8,607 nucleotides of DNA, taken from assembly GCA_030746295.1 (NCBI GenBank), contig JASLMY010000215.1:1-8607 (forward strand). The letters are read 5' to 3'. Positions 1 to 6,523 of this stretch are shown in pieces. This DNA is from Alphaproteobacteria bacterium. GTDB lineage: Bacteria; Pseudomonadota; Alphaproteobacteria; GCA-2731375. Each line of letters starts with the position of its first letter. The stretch's first letter is position 1. The translations under genes were made by a program, and so were the position numbers. The notes under the pieces were generated by a model that saw nothing but the letters and a program-made list of their open reading frames with translations, ran no database searches and was not told the DNA's origin.

Positions 1-814
1 GCTGCCCAACATCGAGCACTACGAGTACCTGCCGGTGCACCAGAATCGGCGCGACCCCTGGCCGCGCTCGCCGCACCCCGACGTGCTCGGCTACGGCACC
101 CGCGACTACGGCAACCGGGTCGGCGTCTGGCGGATGTTCGAGTTGATGGACAAGCACGAGATCCGCTGCACGGTCTCGCTCAACTTCTCGGTGATCGAGC
201 ATTACCCCGAGATCTTCGGGGCGATGGAGGCGCGGCGCTGGGACTACCTCTGCCACGGCATCTACAACACGCGCTATCTCTGGGGCCTGCCCGAGGACGA
301 GGAGCGCCGGGTCATCCAGGACTGCGTCGAGACCCTGCGCCGGGCGACCGGGCGGCAGCTCGCCGGCTGGTTCGGGCCGGCGGCCTCGTTCACGCTGAAC
401 TCGCCCGACCTGATCGCCGAGGCCGGCATCAAGTACTGCTCGGACTGGTATCACGACGACCAGCCCTTTCCGATGAAGGTGCGCCAGGGCCGGCTGATCA
501 CGGTCCCCTATTCGATGGATATCAATGATGCCATCGAGTACCGCTACGCAACCGAGGGAGAGGAGTTCGCCCGCATGATCGTCGACCATTTCGACACCGT
601 CTATGCCGAGGGCGCCGAAAGCGGGCGGGTGATGGCGATCGCACTTCACCCCTACCTCTACGGCCAGCCGCATCGCATCCGCCATCTCGACCGGGCGTTG
701 GCCTACATCAAGGGTCACGGCGACGTCTGGTGGGCGACCGGCGAGGAGATCGCCGACCACTACTACGCCCATTGTCTCGACGAGGTGGAAGCCCATCTCG
801 CGAGCCGGGCTTGA
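1..814 (+). CDS. Polysaccharide deacetylase/PuuE-like family protein, 5' truncated
   Basis: The frame is open from the left edge (first full codon at base 2) to TGA at 812-814, giving 270 visible residues. The GTG at 35 lies inside conserved sequence, so the true start is upstream of the window. The protein belongs to the NodB-fold group annotated as polysaccharide deacetylase family and related to the allantoinase PuuE. Visible hallmarks, numbered from the first visible residue, are DYGNRVGVWRMFE (35-47), the His-Gly pair H85-G86, GWFGP (122-126), SDWYHDDQP (147-155) and LHPYLYGQPHR (215-225). The classical metal-binding TFDDG motif is replaced by a NIEHYEY segment at the very start, and the usual His-Ser/Thr-x-x-His is reduced to HGIYNTR. 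Hydrolysis of a C-N amide bond, possibly in a cyclic amide or ureide, is therefore as plausible as sugar deacetylation. No signal peptide can be judged because the N-terminus is missing. A paralogue follows 16 nt downstream. Confidence 0.88.
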   Translation, partial: LPNIEHYEYLPVHQNRRDPWPRSPHPDVLGYGTRDYGNRVGVWRMFELMDKHEIRCTVSLNFSVIEHYPEIFGAMEARRWDYLCHGIYNTRYLWGLPEDEERRVIQDCVETLRRATGRQLAGWFGPAASFTLNSPDLIAEAGIKYCSDWYHDDQPFPMKVRQGRLITVPYSMDINDAIEYRYATEGEEFARMIVDHFDTVYAEGAESGRVMAIALHPYLYGQPHRIRHLDRALAYIKGHGDVWWATGEEIADHYYAHCLDEVEAHLASRA

Positions 815-817
815 GAC

Positions 818-826
818 GGGGGAGGA
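818..826 (+). promoter_or_regulatory. Strong Shine-Dalgarno of the second deacetylase-like gene
   Basis: A GGGGGAGGA tract lies directly after the stop of the upstream paralogue. Its GGAGG core ends 5 nt before the ATG at 831, which fixes that start. It supports translation of both paralogues from one transcript. Confidence 0.7.
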
Positions 827-830
827 TACG

Positions 831-1766
831 ATGAGCGACGCCAAGCCCGGCCAGACCGTCCGCTACCGCGAGGGGGCCGGCTACGACCACGAGCATTTCG
901 ACTACGTACCCCTGCCAAAACGCACCGCTGTCGCGTGGCCGGATGGGGCGCGGATCGCCTTCTGCGTCTATCTCTACCTCGAATACCTGGAGCTCGACCC
1001 GCCCGAGGGCACGGTGCGCGACCCGCGCTATGGCGGCGCGCTCGGCAGCTACTTCCCGGACTATCTCAACTATTCGCACCGGGAGTACGGCAACCGGGTG
1101 GGCGTTTTCCGTGTCCTCGAGGCGCTGGACCGCCACGGCATCAAGGCGACCGTCGCCGCCAACGCCATGCTCTGTGAGCGCTATCCGAGCCTGGTCGAGG
1201 AATGCACCAGGCGCGGCTACGAGGTCGCCGCCCACGGCACCGCGGCGACGCGGATGATCACCAGCCGGATGAACGAGGAAGAGGAGCGGGCCGCCATCGG
1301 CGAGGCCCTGGCGGCGGTCGAGGCCGCGTCGGGCACGCGGCCAGTCGGCTGGTTCGGCCAGGACTTCGGTGAATCCACCCGCACGCCACGCCTCCTGGCC
1401 GAGGCCGGCCTCTCCTACGTCGCCGACTGGCCAAACGACGACCAGCCCTATGCCATGAAGGTGGGCCAACCGCTGATCGCCATGCCCAACCAGTCCGAAT
1501 GGGATGATACCCAGCTAATGACGATCCGCCGGGTGACCCCGCCGCGCTGGCGCGACGTCGTGGTCGAGGCCTTCGACTACCTCCACGAGGAGGCGAGCCC
1601 TTCCGCCAGCGTCTTCACGCTCAGCCTCCACCCCTGGCTCGCGGGCCAGGCCCACCGCATCCGCTATCTGAACGAGGCGCTCGCCCGCATGGCCGACTAC
1701 GGCGAGGTCTGGCAGACCACCGCCGCCGAGGTTGCCGACAGGTACCGGGAGCAGATGGCGCAGTGA
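831..1766 (+). CDS. Polysaccharide deacetylase/PuuE-like family protein (second paralogue)
   Basis: This 311-aa protein starts at ATG 831 behind a strong GGAGG and ends at TGA 1764-1766. It is a diverged paralogue of the protein just upstream: EYGNRVGVFRVLEALDRHGIKATV (split here: EYGNRVGVFRVL at 85-96, then EALDRHGIKATV to 108), H135-G136, GWFGQDFG (173-180), ADWPNDDQP (198-206) and LHPWLAGQAHRIRYL (266-280) all match in order. As in its partner, the NodB TFDDG motif is missing; the corresponding strand reads FCVYLYLEYLEL (44-55), and the second metal His after H135 is replaced (HGTAATR). No signal peptide is visible, so a cytoplasmic role is likely. The family is known for both N-deacetylases and cyclic-amide hydrolases such as PuuE. 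The sequence does not say which applies here. Two adjacent and quite different copies suggest separate substrates or a heteromeric enzyme. The substrate is unknown. Confidence 0.9.
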   Translation: MSDAKPGQTVRYREGAGYDHEHFDYVPLPKRTAVAWPDGARIAFCVYLYLEYLELDPPEGTVRDPRYGGALGSYFPDYLNYSHREYGNRVGVFRVLEALDRHGIKATVAANAMLCERYPSLVEECTRRGYEVAAHGTAATRMITSRMNEEEERAAIGEALAAVEAASGTRPVGWFGQDFGESTRTPRLLAEAGLSYVADWPNDDQPYAMKVGQPLIAMPNQSEWDDTQLMTIRRVTPPRWRDVVVEAFDYLHEEASPSASVFTLSLHPWLAGQAHRIRYLNEALARMADYGEVWQTTAAEVADRYREQMAQ

Positions 1767-1894
1767 TTGGGCGCGAGGTAACAACCGCTACGGCTCGGAC
1801 GGATTGGCCCGAGGACCGCCACGCAGGAAACTGACACAGCCGCGGCTCTGCCGCGATAGAGTCCCGTCGGCATCGACAGAGGAGCCGTCGAAGC
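1767..1894 (+). other. Intergenic region before the BTLCP-like gene
   Basis: These 128 bases hold no gene. A short hairpin is visible at 1841-1855 (CGCGGC, loop TCT, GCCGCG) but no T-tract follows, so it is a poor intrinsic terminator. AGAGGAG at 1878-1884 is a plausible ribosome binding site for the ATG at 1895 (10 nt spacing). I see no convincing -35/-10 pair. Confidence 0.45.
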
Positions 1895-2641
1895 ATGTTC
1901 AGGACACGATTAATGTTAGAGAATATGGCGAGACAATTTAGGACAAGGATGCCAGCGCTTGTGCCGACCATCCTCCTCGGCTTGGCGGCGATGCTCCACC
2001 CGATCGGATTTGCGGCGGCCGAGAAATGGCCTTCGGGACCGTTTCTGCAAAGTACCGAACACACCTGTCGCCCAAGTCTGAAGGCGTTTCCGAAGTGGCT
2101 CGCGGTGCGCGAGCGCTATGCCAAGCAAACCGAGGTCATCGAGAGCGACGTAATGTCCCGCTTGATGGACATCTCGTTTCTTGACGGCTGGCATGACCGT
2201 ATCAAGCGGTTGTCGGGTAGGGAAAGGATGGATCAATTAAGGGAGGTCAACGCGTTCTTCAACGAGAAGCCCTACGTAGACGATGTTTCGGCTGCGGGCA
2301 CGAAGGACGATTGGAAGACGCCCTACGAGTTCTTGCGCGAGAGCGGGGATTCTGAGGACTACGCCATAGCGAAGTTCTTCATGTTGCGTGAGCTCGGGGT
2401 CGGCAACGACGACATCCGGATCGTCGTCGTCCAGGATTTGGAGCTCCGAATCCCGCACGCCATATTGGCCGTCCGGGTTGATCAAGTGATTTGGGCGCTG
2501 GACAACCAGCTCGCTGCTGTCATTCCCGTCGACAAGATTCAGCACTACAGCGCGATCTTTTCGGTCAACGAGACAGGTTGGTGCCGGTACAAGGGGCGCC
2601 GGACCAAGCGGTCCACAGGGCGACGGAAGTCATCCGACTGA
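1895..2641 (+). CDS. BTLCP-family transglutaminase-like protein, exported, with Cys-to-Ser active-site change
   Basis: This 248-aa protein belongs to the bacterial transglutaminase-like cysteine proteinase (BTLCP) family, whose members use a Cys-His-Asp triad; LapG is the best known. The N-terminus is basic (R3, R5, R13, R16, R18) and is followed by a hydrophobic stretch (about 20-39) and a likely signal peptidase site after A40-A42, so export to the periplasm is expected. The core matches the family: VNAFFNEKPYVDD, then DWKTPYEFL, GDSEDYAIAKFF (151-162), IPHAILAV with H188, WALDNQL with D203, and SVNETGW near the end (223-229). The usual GDCEDYA nucleophile is Ser153 here (codon TCT at 2351-2353). 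The mature protein has only C58 and C230, neither in that motif. The tail after 231 is strongly basic. The start at 1895 is chosen for the AGAGGAG upstream; M7 and M11 are weaker choices. Base composition is clearly less GC-rich than the neighbours and includes TTA and ATT codons, which suggests separate acquisition. It could be inactive, a binding protein, or use Ser as nucleophile. Confidence 0.82.
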   Translation: MFRTRLMLENMARQFRTRMPALVPTILLGLAAMLHPIGFAAAEKWPSGPFLQSTEHTCRPSLKAFPKWLAVRERYAKQTEVIESDVMSRLMDISFLDGWHDRIKRLSGRERMDQLREVNAFFNEKPYVDDVSAAGTKDDWKTPYEFLRESGDSEDYAIAKFFMLRELGVGNDDIRIVVVQDLELRIPHAILAVRVDQVIWALDNQLAAVIPVDKIQHYSAIFSVNETGWCRYKGRRTKRSTGRRKSSD

Positions 2642-2850
2642 CGGCGATCTTCCGGCTTCCGTCGCTTTGCCGGCGACAGACCTCGGTCGAGCAATGCCGG
2701 TGAATGCTCAAGCCAATGCTCGCGGCGTCATCGCGAAGAGGCGAAGCCGACGAAGCGATCCGGTTTCCCGGCTGCCAGTCTGGATCGCGTCGCTCCGCTC
2801 GCGATGACGGCGGGGTTGCACGCAAATGTCAGCTTGCGAACCCGCCGGTA
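2642..2850. other. Convergent intergenic region
   Basis: The region lies between the + strand BTLCP-like gene and the - strand acyl-CoA ligase. It contains the palindromic repeat listed separately and no supportable gene. No hairpin with a T-tract is obvious for either gene. The palindrome is the best candidate for a transcription barrier in both directions. Confidence 0.6.
2726..2809. repeat. Imperfect palindromic intergenic repeat
   Basis: The left arm starts CGTCATCGCGA (2726-2736) and reaches GCGATCCGG (2755-2763). The right arm runs CTGGATCGCG (2780-2789) to TCGCGATGACG (2799-2809). The outer 11 bases of the arms are exact reverse complements, and the inner GCGATCC/GGATCGC segments also pair. 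The centre of the left arm carries extra bases, so the hairpin would have a bulge. This looks like the dispersed REP-like intergenic repeats common in alphaproteobacterial genomes. Copy number cannot be judged from one window. It may fold in RNA and end or protect the two converging transcripts. Confidence 0.75.
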
Positions 2851-4455
2851 TCAGCCCTCGATCCAGGCGTCGGCGGCGCTGTCCCAGGCTTGGCCGATGC
2901 CCTGCTCGCGGAGCTCGTGGCGGGCGATCTCGTTCTTGGTCATGGTGCGGGGGAAGGCGTCGACAAAGGCGATGTAGCGCGGCACCTTGAAGTAAGCGAT
3001 GCGCTCCTTGCACCAGGCGACGAGCTCGGCCGGCTCGGGTTGGTCGGCGCCCTCGACCACCTGCACGTAGGCCTTGATGTCCTCTTCGCCGAGCTCGGAG
3101 GGCACGCCGACGACGGCGCAATCGAGCACGGCGTCGTGGCTCGTCATCGCCTTCTCGACCTCGAAGGCGGAGACGTTCTCGCCGCGCCGGCGAATCCAGT
3201 GCGCCTCGCGGCCGACGAAGAAGACGTAGCCGTCCTCGTCGACATAGCCGAGGTCGCCCGAGTGGTACCAGAAGTTGCGCCAGGCCTGGATCGTCTCCTC
3301 CGGCTTGTTGACGTAGCGGATCATCGAAGTGTTCATCACCGTCGGCCGGAGCAGGATGTGCCCGGTGGTGTTGGCGGGCAGCGGGTGGTCGTCCGCATCG
3401 GCGATCATGACATCGGCCCAGCCGTGCGGCCGGCCGCACGAGCCGTGCTTGCGGTCGAAGGTGCGCTCGCTGCACATCAGCACGCCGAGCTCGGTCATCG
3501 AATAGACCTCCAGCATCGGGATGCCGTAGCGTTCCTCGAAGCGGTCGCGCAGCTCGCCGCGGACCTGCGCCGCCGCGATGCCGACGCCGACGCGCACCTT
3601 GTGCTGGCGGTCGAGCTCGCTTTCCGGCTGGCGCAGCAGCACCGCCATCATGGTGCCGAGCGGGTCGATCACGGTGGCGCCGTATTTGCGGACGATGTTC
3701 CAGTAGTTGGAGGCGCTGAACCACTTGTCCATCACCCCGGTCATGCCGTGGTAGAGCGGCCCGGTCACGGCGAACTGCTGGCCGCCGATGTGGAAGAAGT
3801 GCGAGTTGGCGTAGTGCACGTCGTCCTCGGTCGCCTCGGCGATCTCGCCGTAGCGGATCGCGGCGGCGATGTAGTAGAGGTGCGAGACCAGCACCCCCTT
3901 CGGCATGCTGGTGCTGCCGCCGGTGTAGACGATGGCCATCGGGTCGGTGGCGCTGACGTCTGCCTCGGGCAGATCCTCGCCGCCCTCCAGCAGGTCCTCG
4001 AAGGGCGGGGTCTCAGGTCCGGGCACGGCGCCGGCGGCACCATGCACCAGGACGCGCGGGGGTGCTGCGAGGGCGGGCCGGGCGGCGTTGAAGGCGGGGG
4101 CCAGCTCGTCGTCGACGACCAGCATCACGGCACCCGTGTCGTCCAGGCTGTAGGCGAGGTCGTCCTTGGCAAGCGAGACGTTCAAGGCCGCATAGACGGC
4201 ACCGATCTTCGCGCAGCCGAACCAGATCAGGGCTTGGGCCAGCGAGTTGTACATAAAGGTCGCCACGACGTCGCCTTTGCCCACGCCATGCGTCAGCAAG
4301 CGGTTGGCGACCCGGTTCGACAGCCGGTCGGCGTCCGCATAGGTCAGGGTCTCGTCGCGGCAGATCAGATACGGCTTTTCGCCATAGGCGGCGCGAAGCC
4401 CGATCAGCTCGCGCAAAGTTGTCGCATGGGGTGTCCGGCCCATGATTTCGATCAT
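2851..4455 (-). CDS. CaiC-like acyl-CoA ligase (AMP-binding, ANL superfamily)
   Basis: This 534-aa protein should adenylate a carboxylic acid with ATP and transfer it to CoA in the cytoplasm. ANL motifs are visible in order: P-loop YTGGSTSMPKG (177-187), EVYSMTE (316-322), WYHSGDLGYVDEDGYVFFVGR (split: WYHSGD 396-401, then GYVDEDGYVFFVGR to 416), IRRRGENVSAFEVE (421-434), and a C-terminal PRTMTKNEIARHELR (502-516). Length and layout fit crotonobetaine/carnitine-CoA ligase-like enzymes, but the substrate cannot be assigned. Oddities: the P-loop has GGSTS in place of the common SGTTG; the usual Asp after GR near 416 is absent (GREAHW); and the catalytic-Lys region reads TKNE where TGK is expected, so K507 may be offset. 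The start is ATG 4453-4455, with GGGAG at 4465-4469 and a 9-nt spacing. It overlaps the upstream CoA-transferase stop by ATGA, implying translational coupling. It is the last gene of the operon. Confidence 0.9.
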   Translation of the reverse strand: MIEIMGRTPHATTLRELIGLRAAYGEKPYLICRDETLTYADADRLSNRVANRLLTHGVGKGDVVATFMYNSLAQALIWFGCAKIGAVYAALNVSLAKDDLAYSLDDTGAVMLVVDDELAPAFNAARPALAAPPRVLVHGAAGAVPGPETPPFEDLLEGGEDLPEADVSATDPMAIVYTGGSTSMPKGVLVSHLYYIAAAIRYGEIAEATEDDVHYANSHFFHIGGQQFAVTGPLYHGMTGVMDKWFSASNYWNIVRKYGATVIDPLGTMMAVLLRQPESELDRQHKVRVGVGIAAAQVRGELRDRFEERYGIPMLEVYSMTELGVLMCSERTFDRKHGSCGRPHGWADVMIADADDHPLPANTTGHILLRPTVMNTSMIRYVNKPEETIQAWRNFWYHSGDLGYVDEDGYVFFVGREAHWIRRRGENVSAFEVEKAMTSHDAVLDCAVVGVPSELGEEDIKAYVQVVEGADQPEPAELVAWCKERIAYFKVPRYIAFVDAFPRTMTKNEIARHELREQGIGQAWDSAADAWIEG

Positions 4456-4469
4456 CGTCGCGTTCTCCC
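4452..4469 (-). promoter_or_regulatory. ATGA stop-start overlap with RBS between CoA-transferase and ligase
   Basis: On the - strand the ligase ATG (4455-4453) shares bases with the CoA-transferase TGA (4454-4452). A GGGAG (4469-4465) sits 9 nt before the ATG, inside the end of the transferase gene. This decides the ligase start over the internal M5 and indicates coupled translation. Confidence 0.75.
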
Positions 4470-6512
4470 GGCATCGTCTTCTTGGTCTTTGGTGCCGACC
4501 GCCCCGGCGTCGGTCAGGCCCTCGATCTCGTCGTGGCTGAGGCCGAGGACCCGCCTCAGCACATAGTCGTCGCCCTCGCCCAAGAGCGGTGCCGGCTTGC
4601 GTAGTCCCGGCCGGTGACCGTCGACCCGCCAGGGGGCCGCGACCAGCATTTCATCGCCCGTAAAGGGATGCGTCGACGGCAACCACGCCGATGCGCCGGC
4701 GAACTCCGGCGCCGCGTCGGTCTCTTCCAGCTCGCGCACGTCCGCTGCTTGTCCGCCCAGCGCTTCACAGTCCCCGATAATCTCGGTACGGGTCCTGCCG
4801 TCGAGCCGCCGGCAGAGGGCGGCAACGTCTTCGACCGACTGGCGCGGGACGCTGGCGATGACGAAGGTTCCTTCCGCCGTCCGGAGGGCCGCTTCGAGGT
4901 TCCGAGGCTCGGCCGTCGGCGCGCCGGCAAGCGTGGCGGCGGCCTCGATCTGCGACAGGTCGATGGCGCGGCCACGGCCGTCCTCGCCCGCCGCCAGCAC
5001 GCCCGACAGCGCCGCCATGGCAGCGAAGGCGGCGGCGTTGGGATCGCTGATCGAGAAGGTTGGTGAGCCGAGGAACTCGCCCTCGAGCCGGATCAGGCTT
5101 TCCGCACCGGCGAGCGCGCTCAACACCAGGCCGTAGGAGCGCAAGTCCTCGACCGCGGAGCCACTGCCGGGGCCGCTCATGGAAAGCTGCACCAGGGCCG
5201 GATTGGCCTCGGCCAGGGCCGCCGTTCCGAGCCCGAGCCGCGCCATTGTGCCGACGGTGAAGTTCTCGATCAGAAGGTCCGAGTAGGCGGCGAGCCGTTT
5301 CATCGTCGCCAGGCCACCTTCCGCCTTCAGGTCGAGTGCCAGGCCAAGCTTGTTGCGGTTGAGGCTGTGAAAGTAGATCGAGGATTCGATCCGGGTGGCC
5401 TCGGGCATGTCGCCGCGCATCGCCTCCAGGCCCCGGGTTCGATAGAGGTCGAAGCGGCCGGGCGATTCCACCTTGATCACCTCGGCGCCGAGATCGGCCA
5501 GGATCTGCCCGACCATGGGCCCCGACCAGACCCAGCAGAGCTCGATGCAACGCAGACCCGCCAGCGGCGCCTCGACCGCTGCGAGGGCCGGTGGCGGAGA
5601 CCCGGCCTCTAAAGTCTTCGGCTCGGCGCCGGACGCGAGCTCTTCGACCAGGAAGGGCATCGCCGGGCCGTCTCCGCCGATAAAGTCCGGGCGAAAGATC
5701 CCGCGGCCAAGGGCCTCGTCCTGGCTGTAGACTGGTGCGATCACGGCGCCGGCGGCGAGACCACGCGCCAACAGGTCGTCGCGGTCGAACTGGGCCAGGC
5801 TCGCCTCCAGCAGGGCGTCGGCTTCGGCGCTGTCTTGGGCGATGGCGAAAGGGTCCTCGAAGGCCGCGTCCTTGGCCCAATCGGGGTCGCCGATCGCTTG
5901 GCGGATTTGGCGCCAGTCGCGGCGTGATCGGCCCAAGAGCGCGACGTGGCCGTCGCGGCAGGCGAAGAAGCCCATCGGAAAAATGCCGCCGTGCTCGACG
6001 CAGAAGCGGCCGTTGCGCCGCCACCGCCGGATCGTCTCCTGGGTGTCGCCCGCATTCTGAAGGCAGAAGGAACGCAGCACGTCGGCGGCCGAGACGTCGT
6101 AGACGGCCCGGGCGCTGCCGCCGTTTCTCCGCCGCCAGAGCTCGGCCAGGGCCAAAATGACGCCGTAGGCGCCGCACCACTTCTCCGGCATGTCCGCCGG
6201 CAGCGGCATGGTCGAGCGGCCGGCATGCCCGATCACCGCCGCGGCGCCCGAGACGGCACTCGCCAGCGCCCCGCTGCCCGGCAGGCCGACCTGGAAGTCC
6301 CAGAGCCGGATGACGCAATCGGCCTCGGCCGACGCAGGCACCGCCTCGCCCGCGACGATGGCGATCCGGGCCGCCGTGGTCTCGGCCGTGGGTGCGCCGC
6401 CCAGCAGCTCCAGCCAGCGCCGGGCGTAAATCACCGAGCGGTTGCCGTCGGCGACGGTGATCTCCGCGCTGGCGGCGACCGGCAGGGTTCGACTTGCCGG
6501 CAGCGACGACAT
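4452..6512 (-). CDS. Tandem-fused CoA-transferase family III (CaiB/BaiF) protein
   Basis: This 686-aa protein contains two family III CoA-transferase units. Residues about 1-310 form a short, degenerate first unit: little remains of its usual N-terminal half, followed by PEKWCGAYGVILALAEL (109-125), DVSAADVLRSFCL (139-151) and GIFPMGFFACRDGHVALL (176-193). Residues about 315-675 form a fuller unit beginning LAGLRCIELCWVWSGP (317-332), with LGAEVIKVESPG (341-352), ENFTVGTMARLGLG (416-429), SISDPNAAAFAAMAAL (487-502) and APLLGEGDDYVLRRVLGLS (641-659). Family III enzymes move CoA between acids through an Asp-bound intermediate. D490 fits that position in unit two, whereas unit one has E110 where Asp is expected (my alignment by eye). 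Single-domain relatives are about 400 aa and work as interlocked dimers, so the fusion may put both halves of a dimer in one chain. The start is ATG 6512, 11 nt after the hydratase stop. A GTG at 6527 would overlap that stop as GTGA and is a real alternative. The open frame reaching 7073 is antisense-type overlap with the hydratase gene. Confidence 0.85.
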   Translation of the reverse strand: MSSLPASRTLPVAASAEITVADGNRSVIYARRWLELLGGAPTAETTAARIAIVAGEAVPASAEADCVIRLWDFQVGLPGSGALASAVSGAAAVIGHAGRSTMPLPADMPEKWCGAYGVILALAELWRRRNGGSARAVYDVSAADVLRSFCLQNAGDTQETIRRWRRNGRFCVEHGGIFPMGFFACRDGHVALLGRSRRDWRQIRQAIGDPDWAKDAAFEDPFAIAQDSAEADALLEASLAQFDRDDLLARGLAAGAVIAPVYSQDEALGRGIFRPDFIGGDGPAMPFLVEELASGAEPKTLEAGSPPPALAAVEAPLAGLRCIELCWVWSGPMVGQILADLGAEVIKVESPGRFDLYRTRGLEAMRGDMPEATRIESSIYFHSLNRNKLGLALDLKAEGGLATMKRLAAYSDLLIENFTVGTMARLGLGTAALAEANPALVQLSMSGPGSGSAVEDLRSYGLVLSALAGAESLIRLEGEFLGSPTFSISDPNAAAFAAMAALSGVLAAGEDGRGRAIDLSQIEAAATLAGAPTAEPRNLEAALRTAEGTFVIASVPRQSVEDVAALCRRLDGRTRTEIIGDCEALGGQAADVRELEETDAAPEFAGASAWLPSTHPFTGDEMLVAAPWRVDGHRPGLRKPAPLLGEGDDYVLRRVLGLSHDEIEGLTDAGAVGTKDQEDDAGRTRR

Positions 6513-6523
6513 CACCGGCGGCG

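Noticed and set aside
1841..1855. Intrinsic terminator after the second deacetylase-like gene
   Set aside because: There is a 6-bp GC stem but no T-tract, and it lies about 75 nt beyond the stop, close to the next gene.
2704..4566. Long + strand open frame (620 codons) opposite the acyl-CoA ligase
   Set aside because: It is the antisense of a well-recognised ligase; the translation is Val/Ala/Asp/Gly-rich without family motifs, a usual result of high-GC coding DNA.
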